Made by a program: the position numbers and the translations under genes
Assembly (NCBI RefSeq): GCF_013410105.1
Contig: NZ_JACCCJ010000002.1
Location: 186,001-250,000 of the forward strand
Direction: 5' to 3'
DNA: 64,000 bases
From: Sphingopyxis sp. JAI108
GTDB lineage: Bacteria > Pseudomonadota > Alphaproteobacteria > Sphingomonadales > Sphingomonadaceae
In this document: positions 57,831-64,000 of the stretch, piece after piece
How the letters are laid out: the number at the start of each line of letters is the position of its first letter
Position numbering within the stretch: the stretch's first letter is position 1
The notes under the pieces: generated by a model
What the model was told of the DNA's origin: nothing
Databases searched by the model: none
The model's input: only the letters and a program-made list of their open reading frames with translations

Positions 57831-58714
57831 GTCGGAACCAGCAGCCCCCGGCTCTCGCGCACCTCGGTGTCGAGCCAGTCGATGAACGCCCTTATCCGCG
57901 GCTGCGGCGCGACGTCGCGGTGGAGCGCGAGCCAGAAGGCACGCGCGACCGTCTGTTCGCCCCGCACGCGCACCAGCGCCGGATCGCCGCTCGCAAGGAA
58001 GCAGGGCAGCACGCCGACCCCCGCTCCGCCCGCGATCATCCGCCGCTGCGCGAGGATCGACGACGAGCGCACCGTCGCGCGAAGTCCCGGCTCGATCTCG
58101 CCCAGATAGTCGAGTTCGGGGGCGTAGAGGATGTCGGGCATATAGCCGATCACCGGGATGCCGGTGCGCGACAGCGGCGCGGCGGCGACCGCTTGGTGCC
58201 AGTCGGGGCGGTCGGCGGGCGCGTAGATGCCGAGGCTGTAATCGGACAGTTTGCGCGTGATCAGCGGGCCCTTGCGCGGGCGCGCGAGCAACACCGCCAT
58301 ATCGGCCTCGCGCCGCGACGGGTTGAGGAAACCCGACGAGGCGACCAGGTCGATCTCGAGCTCGGGGTGCGCCGCCACGAAACCCGCGAGGCGCGGCGCG
58401 ATGAAGCTGTTGCCGAAGCCTTCGGACACGCTGACGCGGAGTTGCCCCGACAGCGCCGACCCGCCTTCGGAAGCCTTGTGGATGCGCGCCGCCGCCGCGG
58501 CCATCGCTTCGGCATGCGGAACGAGCGCCCGGCCCGCCGCAGTCAGAACGAAACCCGTCGTCGCGCGTTCGAAGAGCGTCTGCTGGAGCGCGGTTTCGAG
58601 CGCGCTGATCTGGCGGCTCACCGTCGTTGCGTCGACGTGGAGCGCCGCCCCGGCGCGCGCAAGCGAGCCGTGGCGTGCGACGAACAGGAAATATTGCAGC
58701 TTGTCCCAGTCCAT
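57827..58714 (-). CDS. LysR-family transcriptional regulator
   Basis: About 295 residues from MDWDKLQYFLFVARHGSLAR, the usual start spacing before the helix-turn-helix; 10 further in-frame residues upstream are unlikely. The HTH is AGAALHVDATTVSRQISALE. The effector domain starts at LSGQLRVSVSEGFGNSFIAPRL. It is divergent from mmsA, so control of mmsA and of itself is likely. A palindrome CTGCA-N4-TGCAG overlies its start region. Confidence 0.92.
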   Translation of the reverse strand: MDWDKLQYFLFVARHGSLARAGAALHVDATTVSRQISALETALQQTLFERATTGFVLTAAGRALVPHAEAMAAAAARIHKASEGGSALSGQLRVSVSEGFGNSFIAPRLAGFVAAHPELEIDLVASSGFLNPSRREADMAVLLARPRKGPLITRKLSDYSLGIYAPADRPDWHQAVAAAPLSRTGIPVIGYMPDILYAPELDYLGEIEPGLRATVRSSSILAQRRMIAGGAGVGVLPCFLASGDPALVRVRGEQTVARAFWLALHRDVAPQPRIRAFIDWLDTEVRESRGLLVPT

Positions 58715-58717
58715 AAG

Positions 58718-58743
58718 CTGCAAATATGCAGTATCGGACTGCA
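58718..58743. promoter_or_regulatory. Possible LysR operator, CTGCA repeats
   Basis: CTGCAAATATGCAG (58718-58731) is a palindrome with 5-bp arms, followed 7 bases later by another CTGCA (58739-58743). It lies 4 bases upstream of the LysR start, in the gap to mmsA, where an autoregulatory LysR site is expected. Confidence 0.5.
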
Positions 58744-58812
58744 AGTCTATCCCTTGCCATCGGCCGCCGGTTGGGCTGTTGCATCGGCAAGATTTTTACG
58801 GGAGACTCGGAC

Positions 58813-60315
58813 ATGCGACAGATCGACCATCACATCGTCGGCGGTGCCGGCGGCAGCGCCCGCCAGGGCGATGTCTTCGACCCGAACAATGGCGGCGTGC
58901 AGGCGCAGGTCGCGCTCGGCGACCGTGTGCTGCTCGACCGCGCCGTCGCTGCCGCCAAGGCCGCGCAGCCTGCCTGGGCCGCCACCAATCCGCAGCGCCG
59001 CGCGCGCGTGATGTTCGAATTCAAGCGCCTCGTCGAAGCGAATATGAACCAGCTCGCCGAAATGCTCTCGTCCGAACATGGCAAGGTGATCGCCGATTCA
59101 AAGGGCGATATCCAGCGCGGCCTCGAAGTCATCGAATTCTGCTGCGGCATCCCGCATGTGCTTAAGGGCGAATATACGCAGGGCGCCGGCCCCGGCATCG
59201 ATGTCTATTCGATGCGCCAGCCGATCGGCATCGGCGCCGGCATCACCCCGTTCAACTTCCCCGCGATGATCCCGCTGTGGATGGGCGGCGTCGCGACCGC
59301 GACGGGCAACGCCTTCATTTTGAAGCCCAGCGAGCGCGACCCGTCGGTGCCGGTGCGGCTGTCGGAACTGTTTCTTGAGGCAGGTATGCCCGAGGGCATT
59401 TTCCAGACCGTCCACGGCGACAAGGAAATGGTCGACGCGATCCTCGACCATCCCGACATCGGCGCGGTCAGCTTTGTCGGCTCGTCGGACATCGCGCATT
59501 ATGTCTACAACCGCGGCGTCGCGAACGGCAAGCGCGTGCAGGCGATGGGCGGCGCGAAGAACCACGGCATCGTCATGCCCGACGCCGATCTCGATCAGGT
59601 CGTGAACGACCTCACCGGCGCCGCCTTCGGCTCGGCGGGCGAACGCTGCATGGCGCTGCCCGTCGTCGTCCCCGTGGGCGAGGACACGGCCAACCGCCTG
59701 CGCGAAAAGCTGATCCCGGCGATCGAGGCGCTGCGCGTCGGCGTGTCGACCGATGCCGAGGCGCATTACGGCCCCGTGGTGACAGAGGCGCACAAGGAAA
59801 AGGTCGAAGGCTGGATCGCCAAATGCGCCGACGAAGGCGCCGAGCTCGTCGTCGACGGCCGCGGCTTCACCTTGCAGGGCCACGAAAAGGGCTTTTTCGT
59901 CGGCCCGACCCTGTTCGACCACGTCACCCCCGACATGGAAAGCTACAAGGAAGAAATCTTCGGCCCCGTGCTCCAGATCGTCCGCGCCCCCGATTTCGAA
60001 ACCGCGCTCGAACTGCCCAGCAAGCACCAATATGGCAACGGGGTCGCGATCTTCACGCGCAACGGCCACGCCGCGCGCGAGTTTGCCGCGCGCGTGCAGG
60101 TCGGCATGGTCGGGATCAACGTGCCGATCCCGGTGCCGGTCGCCTATCACAGCTTCGGCGGCTGGAAGCGCTCGGCGTTCGGCGACACCAACCAGCATGG
60201 CATGGAAGGCGTGAAATTCTGGACCAAGGTCAAGACGATCACCCAGCGCTGGCCCGACGGGGTGGGTGGGGCTGGCGACGCCGGCAACGCTTTCGTCATC
60301 CCGACGATGGGCTGA
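58813..60315 (+). CDS. mmsA: Methylmalonate-semialdehyde dehydrogenase (CoA-acylating) MmsA
   Basis: A 500-residue aldehyde dehydrogenase from MRQIDHHIVGG, the standard length. It converts methylmalonate semialdehyde to propionyl-CoA in valine degradation. Family marks are PIGIGAGITPFNFPAMIPLWM, the catalytic cysteine segment GSAGERCMALPVVVP and FGDTNQHGMEGVKFWTK at the end. GGGAGA lies before the chosen ATG; the 29-residue in-frame extension upstream overlaps the LysR gene. Later genes of the valine pathway follow downstream. Confidence 0.96.
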   Translation: MRQIDHHIVGGAGGSARQGDVFDPNNGGVQAQVALGDRVLLDRAVAAAKAAQPAWAATNPQRRARVMFEFKRLVEANMNQLAEMLSSEHGKVIADSKGDIQRGLEVIEFCCGIPHVLKGEYTQGAGPGIDVYSMRQPIGIGAGITPFNFPAMIPLWMGGVATATGNAFILKPSERDPSVPVRLSELFLEAGMPEGIFQTVHGDKEMVDAILDHPDIGAVSFVGSSDIAHYVYNRGVANGKRVQAMGGAKNHGIVMPDADLDQVVNDLTGAAFGSAGERCMALPVVVPVGEDTANRLREKLIPAIEALRVGVSTDAEAHYGPVVTEAHKEKVEGWIAKCADEGAELVVDGRGFTLQGHEKGFFVGPTLFDHVTPDMESYKEEIFGPVLQIVRAPDFETALELPSKHQYGNGVAIFTRNGHAAREFAARVQVGMVGINVPIPVPVAYHSFGGWKRSAFGDTNQHGMEGVKFWTKVKTITQRWPDGVGGAGDAGNAFVIPTMG

Positions 60316-60385
60316 CGGGCTCACCGGGCGCGCCAGTGAAACCAGTGCGCCCGGTCGAACATTTCTCCCACGAAGGAGAATGACG

Positions 60386-60904
60386 ATGATGCGATGGACA
60401 ATGCCTGCGGCGCTTTTGCTGCTTGCCGCGTGCAGCGGCGGTCAGGACGACGAATCGGGCCCCGAAGCCAGCTCGAATGTCGGCCCGCTGCAAAAGGCCG
60501 AGCGTCCGGCGCCCGCCGAAACGCCCGAGGCGGACGCCGAGGCCAAGGCGCCGGCAACGGCCGAAGCCGACGACCAGGTCGACGGCAAAACAATCCCGCC
60601 CGCGATCCGTGGCCGCTGGGCGCTCAAGGCCGCCGATTGCGCCGCACGACGGGGCACCGACCTGACCGCGCTGACGATCGATGCGACCAACCTGCGCTTC
60701 TTCGAATCGCACGGCGAACTCGCGCGCGTTCAGGCAAGCGACGCGGGCAGCATCGTCGCCGATTACAAGTTCAGCGGCGAAGGTGAGGAATGGGATCGCC
60801 GGATGCAACTCGACCTCGCCGATGGCGGCAAGACGCTCGTGCGCCGCGATTCGGGTGAGGGTGCCGCCGCGGACGCGATGCGCTATACGCGCTGCGCCGG
60901 ATAA
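60386..60904 (+). CDS. Predicted lipoprotein of unknown function
   Basis: About 172 residues from MMRWTMPAALLLLAACSGG. This ATG is 7 bases after AAGGAG; nearby in-frame ATGs at 60380 and 60389 are alternatives. The lipobox LAAC places it on a membrane. A Pro/Ala/Glu-rich linker follows, then a small domain (IRGRWALKAADCAARRGTDLT, DGGKTLVRRDSGEG) that ends in a Cys near the C terminus. Two cysteines could pair. I do not recognise the family. Confidence 0.8.
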   Translation: MMRWTMPAALLLLAACSGGQDDESGPEASSNVGPLQKAERPAPAETPEADAEAKAPATAEADDQVDGKTIPPAIRGRWALKAADCAARRGTDLTALTIDATNLRFFESHGELARVQASDAGSIVADYKFSGEGEEWDRRMQLDLADGGKTLVRRDSGEGAAADAMRYTRCAG

Positions 60905-60927
60905 TATTTTCGAAAGGGAGATTTACG

Positions 60928-61233
60928 ATGGACTTTCGCCTGCTCGCAATCGCCGCCGTCCTGCCCCTCGCCGCCTGTACGCAGGAGCGGCCCCCCGTCG
61001 AATCGGCCCCGCCGCCGCCCGAAGCCGAAATGACGTGCAAGGTGGAAGCGGTGCAATCCTATGTCGGGCAGACCGCGACCCCCGACCTCGGCGGTACGAT
61101 TCTCAAGGCATCGGGTGCCCGCACGCTTCGCTGGGGCCCGCCGCGCTCGGCGATGACGATGGACTATCGTCAGGACCGCGTGAACATCATGTACGACGAC
61201 GCTTACAAGATCACGCAGGTCACTTGTGGCTGA
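60928..61233 (+). CDS. I78-family peptidase inhibitor lipoprotein
   Basis: A 101-residue protein with a lipoprotein signal (lipobox LAAC, Cys17). A small domain has the I78 pattern: a Cys, YVGQTATPDLGGTILKASGA, then MTMDYRQDRVNIMYDD and a closing ITQVTCG. The two cysteines likely form the disulfide. I78 proteins inhibit serine proteases. It sits between another lipoprotein gene and ridA, overlapping ridA by 8 bases. Its target is unknown. Confidence 0.82.
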   Translation: MDFRLLAIAAVLPLAACTQERPPVESAPPPPEAEMTCKVEAVQSYVGQTATPDLGGTILKASGARTLRWGPPRSAMTMDYRQDRVNIMYDDAYKITQVTCG

Positions 61234-61621
61234 TTCCAGCCGGCGCAATCATAGCTCGGCCTCCCCGTTCGAACCCGTCTATGGCTACAGCCGCGCGGTT
61301 CGGGTGGGCAGCCGCATCGACGTCGCCGGCTGCGCGCCGATCGAGCCCGATGGAAGCTCGACTCCCGGCGATGCGGGGGTACAGGCGGCGCGTTGCCTGA
61401 CGATCATCGGCGAGGCGCTCGAAGCGCTCGGCGGCAGCTTCGTCGATGTCGTCCGCACGCGCATGTATATCACCGACGCCGCCGACGCCGACCTCGTCGG
61501 CCGCGCCCACGGCGCGGTGTTCGGCGATATCCGCCCGGCGGCGACGATGCTCGTCATCCCGGCGCTGATCCGCCCCGAGTGGAAAGTCGAAATCGAAGCG
61601 GAGGCGATTCTAGAGAAATGA
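61226..61621 (+). CDS. RidA/YjgF-family protein
   Basis: A 131-residue protein starting at a GTG (61226). The RidA fold is seen in SRAVRVGSRIDVAGCAPI, VVRTRMYITDAADADLVGRA and the C-terminal LIRPEWKVEIEAEAIL, where the Arg is at the family's active-site position. RidA proteins hydrolyse reactive enamines/imines or related compounds. It overlaps the I78 gene upstream and the acyl-CoA dehydrogenase downstream (ATGA), indicating one operon. Confidence 0.88.
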   Translation: MADSSRRNHSSASPFEPVYGYSRAVRVGSRIDVAGCAPIEPDGSSTPGDAGVQAARCLTIIGEALEALGGSFVDVVRTRMYITDAADADLVGRAHGAVFGDIRPAATMLVIPALIRPEWKVEIEAEAILEK

Positions 61622-62769
61622 CCATGACCGACCAGTTCCAGCTTACCGATGACCAGCTCGCCATCCAGGACATGGCGTGCAAATTCACCGCCGACCGCAT
61701 CACGCCCTTCGCGGCCGAATGGGACGAAAAAAATCATTATCCCGTCGACGTATGGAAGGCGGCGGGCGAGTTGGGTTTCGGCGCGATTTACGTCGCCGAG
61801 GAATCGGGCGGCATCGGGCTCGGCCGGATGGAGGCGGCGCTGATCATGGAGGCGATGGCCTATGGCTGCCCCGCGACCAGCGCCTATATCTCGATCCACA
61901 ATATGGCGACCTGGATGATCGACCGCTTCGGCGGCGCGGAGATCAAGGCGCGCTTCCTGCCCGAGCTTGTCAGCATGGAGAAGATCGCGAGCTATTGCCT
62001 CACCGAACCCGGCTCGGGGTCCGACGCCGCGGCGCTCAAGGCGTCGGCAAAACGCGACGGCGACCATTATGTGCTCAACGGCACCAAACAGTTCATCTCG
62101 GGCGCGGGCTACAACGACATCTATGTGTGCATGGTCCGCACCAGCGAGGAAAAGTCGAAGGGGATCAGCTGCCTCGTCGTCGAAAAGGACACGCCGGGCC
62201 TCAGCTTCGGCGCGCCCGAGAAAAAGCTCGGCTGGAACGCTTCCCCCACCGCGCAGGTGATCTTCGAGGATTGCCGCGTGCCGGTCGAAAATCTCGTCGG
62301 CGCCGAGGGCGACGGCTTCCGCTTCGCGATGGCGGGGCTCGACGGCGGCCGTCTCAATATCGGCGCCTGCTCGCTGGGCGGCGCGCAGCGCTGCCTCGAC
62401 GAGGCAATTGCTTACACCAAGGACCGCCAGCAGTTCGGGCAGCCGATCGCCGATTTCCAGAACACCCAGTTCATGCTCGCCGACATGGCGACCGACCTCG
62501 AAGCCGCGCGCGCTCTGCTCTACATGGCCGCAGCAAAGGTCACCGCGAACGCCCCCGACAAGTCGCGCTTTTCGGCGATGGCGAAACGGCTCGCGACCGA
62601 CAGCGGCAGCAAGATCGTCAACGACGCGCTGCAACTGTTCGGCGGCTACGGCTATCTGAAAGATTATCCGATCGAGCGTTTCTGGCGCGACCTGCGCGTC
62701 CATTCGATCCTCGAAGGCACCAACCAGGTGATGCGGATGATCGTCGGAAGGGACCTGCTGCGCCAATGA
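61618..62769 (+). CDS. Acyl-CoA dehydrogenase, probable isobutyryl-CoA dehydrogenase
   Basis: A 383-residue flavoenzyme from MTMTDQFQLTDDQLAIQDMA (ATG overlapping the ridA stop). The FAD-binding segments YCLTEPGSGSDAAALKASAK and DRQQFGQPIADFQNTQF are typical. The C terminus has QLFGGYGYLKDYPIERFWRD followed by the conserved HSILEGTNQVMRMIVGR. The catalytic Glu lies in EGTN-type context. The family has several substrates; mmsA and the hydrolase nearby point to isobutyryl-CoA in valine breakdown. Confidence 0.93.
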   Translation: MTMTDQFQLTDDQLAIQDMACKFTADRITPFAAEWDEKNHYPVDVWKAAGELGFGAIYVAEESGGIGLGRMEAALIMEAMAYGCPATSAYISIHNMATWMIDRFGGAEIKARFLPELVSMEKIASYCLTEPGSGSDAAALKASAKRDGDHYVLNGTKQFISGAGYNDIYVCMVRTSEEKSKGISCLVVEKDTPGLSFGAPEKKLGWNASPTAQVIFEDCRVPVENLVGAEGDGFRFAMAGLDGGRLNIGACSLGGAQRCLDEAIAYTKDRQQFGQPIADFQNTQFMLADMATDLEAARALLYMAAAKVTANAPDKSRFSAMAKRLATDSGSKIVNDALQLFGGYGYLKDYPIERFWRDLRVHSILEGTNQVMRMIVGRDLLRQ

Positions 62770-63812
62770 CGGACGATGTTTTGATTTCGACCGACGTCCG
62801 CGTCGGGCACATTGCGCTCAACCGCCCCAAGGCGATCCACGCGCTCAACCTCGCCATGTGCGAAGCGATGATCGACGCGCTGCTGAAGTGGCAGGGCAAC
62901 GCTGCGGTCGAGGCGGTGATCATCGATCATAGCGAAGGCCGCGGCTTCTGCGCTGGCGGCGACATCCGCATGCTTGCGGAGAGCGGCGCGAAGGACGGGA
63001 AGGAAGCACGCCTGTTCTTCCACACCGAATACCGCCTCAACCACCTGCTCTTCACTTACCCCAAGCCGGTCGTCGCCTTCATGGACGGCATCACCATGGG
63101 CGGCGGGGTCGGCATTTCGCAACCGGCGAAATATCGCGTCGCGACCGAACATACGCGCTTCGCGATGCCCGAGACGGGGATCGGTCTGTTCCCCGACGTC
63201 GGCGGCGGCTGGTACCTGCCGCGCCTCGAAGGCCGCGTCGGCGCCTATCTCGCGCTCACCGGCGCGCGGCTCGACGGGGCGGAGTGCTTGGCGCTCGGCC
63301 TCGCCACCCATTACCTCCCGTCCGAAAAGCTCGCCGAGGCGAAGGCGCGCATCGCGGTCGATCCGACCCGTATCGGCGGCATCCTGGGCGAATTGTCGGT
63401 TACCGCGCCGCCCGCCGCGATCACCCAGCATATCGAACGGATCAACCGCCTGTTCGCGAGCGACACCTATGAGGAGATCCTCGCCGCGCTCGAAGCCGAC
63501 GGCGGCGAATGGGCCGAAAAGGAGCTCGCGACGCTGCGCACCAAAAGCCCGCAGACGTGCAAGGTCGCGCTCCGCCAGCTCAAGGAGGGCGGCGAGATGC
63601 ACGACTTCGCCGAGCAGATGCGCCAGGAATATGCGATCGGCAGCCGCGTCGTTCAGATGCACGATTTCATCGAAGGCGTCCGCGCGTTGATTATCGACAA
63701 GGACAACAGCCCGCGATGGGACCCGCCGACCCCCGAAGCGGTGACCGAAGACTGGATCGACGCGATCTTCGCGCCATTGCCTGAAAATGAGAAATGGACC
63801 CCTCTAACCTAA
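62766..63812 (+). CDS. Enoyl-CoA hydratase family, probable 3-hydroxyisobutyryl-CoA hydrolase
   Basis: A 348-residue crotonase-fold protein starting at an ATG that overlaps the preceding stop. It is longer than usual hydratases. [16 protein letters not shown] gives the first oxyanion loop, and [19 protein letters not shown] with [20 protein letters not shown] shows the hydrolase-type Glu/Asp pattern. The C-terminal extension ([24 protein letters not shown]) is typical of HIBCH. It removes CoA in valine degradation. Confidence 0.92.
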   Translation: MTDDVLISTDVRVGHIALNRPKAIHALNLAMCEAMIDALLKWQGNAAVEAVIIDHSEGRGFCAGGDIRMLAESGAKDGKEARLFFHTEYRLNHLLFTYPKPVVAFMDGITMGGGVGISQPAKYRVATEHTRFAMPETGIGLFPDVGGGWYLPRLEGRVGAYLALTGARLDGAECLALGLATHYLPSEKLAEAKARIAVDPTRIGGILGELSVTAPPAAITQHIERINRLFASDTYEEILAALEADGGEWAEKELATLRTKSPQTCKVALRQLKEGGEMHDFAEQMRQEYAIGSRVVQMHDFIEGVRALIIDKDNSPRWDPPTPEAVTEDWIDAIFAPLPENEKWTPLT

Positions 63813-63814
63813 AC

Positions 63815-63874
63815 CGTCACCCCGGCGCAGGCCGGGGTCTCATCGTCGAGATTCCGGGCTTCGCCGGAATGACG
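63815..63874. repeat. REP-like palindrome pair before the last gene
   Basis: ACCCCGGC/GCCGGGGT (63819-63838) and ATTCCGG/CCGGAAT (63851-63870), with outer CGTCA and TGACG completing the unit. It is in the same dispersed family as those at 21958 and 40414 and lies inside the probable operon. Confidence 0.8.
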
Positions 63875-63888
63875 AAGGAGATTGCCGA

Positions 63889-64000
63889 ATGACCTACGAA
63901 ACCCTTCTCGTCGAAACGCGCGGCGCCGTCACGCTCGTGACGCTCAACCGCCCACAGGCGCTGAACGCGCTCAATTCGGGCGTTCTCGACGACCTGATCG
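63889..64000 (+). CDS. Enoyl-CoA hydratase, N-terminal part
   Basis: The first 37 residues are visible: [12 protein letters not shown], then [20 protein letters not shown], the usual crotonase-family start. AAGGAG lies 8 bases before the ATG. The gene continues past the right edge, so catalytic residues are not visible. It probably belongs to the same branched-chain catabolism cluster. Confidence 0.85.
   Translation, partial: MTYETLLVETRGAVTLVTLNRPQALNALNSGVLDDLI

Overview
The window looks like chromosomal DNA of a sphingomonad (Sphingomonadaceae, Sphingopyxis/Sphingomonas-like alphaproteobacterium). Supporting signs are high G+C throughout, two large TonB-dependent receptors attached to a sugar-utilization locus, an ImuA-ImuB-DnaE2 mutasome behind an alphaproteobacterial GTTC-N7-GTTC SOS box, and intergenic palindromes of the GTCACCCCGG and GTCATTGCGAG types common in this group. 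The genus is inference. I see no rRNA, tRNA, CRISPR array, prophage or insertion sequence.

Bases 1-21,900 are a flagellar locus. On the + strand run the end of flgH, then flgI, flgJ (rod-binding domain only), flgK, flgL, motA, motB and a FleQ/FlbD-type sigma-54 activator. On the - strand a dense run fliE-F-G-H-I-J-K-L-M-N-O-P-Q-R-flhB-fliD-fliS reads leftward from a full-consensus sigma-54 promoter at 20783-20798. The flagellin gene fliC diverges from it behind a sigma-28-like promoter and ends in a strong terminator. No chemotaxis genes are present.

Bases 22,145-33,594 (all - strand) hold an SOS-controlled mutagenesis cassette (imuA, imuB, dnaE2) and an RND efflux operon (periplasmic adaptor, inner-membrane pump, outer-membrane factor).

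Bases 33,600-57,830 form a pectin/galacturonate utilization locus. It encodes two TonB-dependent receptors, a secreted beta-helix protein, a PL1-type pectate lyase with a secreted cupin and an esterase, a Tat-type GH43 enzyme and a second secreted esterase. It also encodes KduI-KduD for unsaturated uronates, and ExuT, UxaC, a UxuB/UxaB-family reductase and UxaA for galacturonate. Both branches meet at 2-keto-3-deoxygluconate, which KdgK phosphorylates; the KDPG aldolase is not in the window. A LacI-family regulator sits in the middle. I find five near-identical copies of a LacI-type operator (TGACACCGGTTACC) in front of the major transcription units, plus a second, FCD-GntR-like motif (TTGTCATACAA) at two of the same control regions. 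This combined regulon is the most interesting system here.

Bases 57,827-64,000 hold a LysR regulator divergent from mmsA, two lipoproteins (one an I78-type protease inhibitor), a RidA-family protein, an acyl-CoA dehydrogenase, a 3-hydroxyisobutyryl-CoA hydrolase and the start of an enoyl-CoA hydratase: a valine/branched-chain catabolism cluster cut by the window end. Intergenic spaces in the right two thirds carry several families of REP-like palindromes, and three convergent gene pairs share overlapping stop codons.
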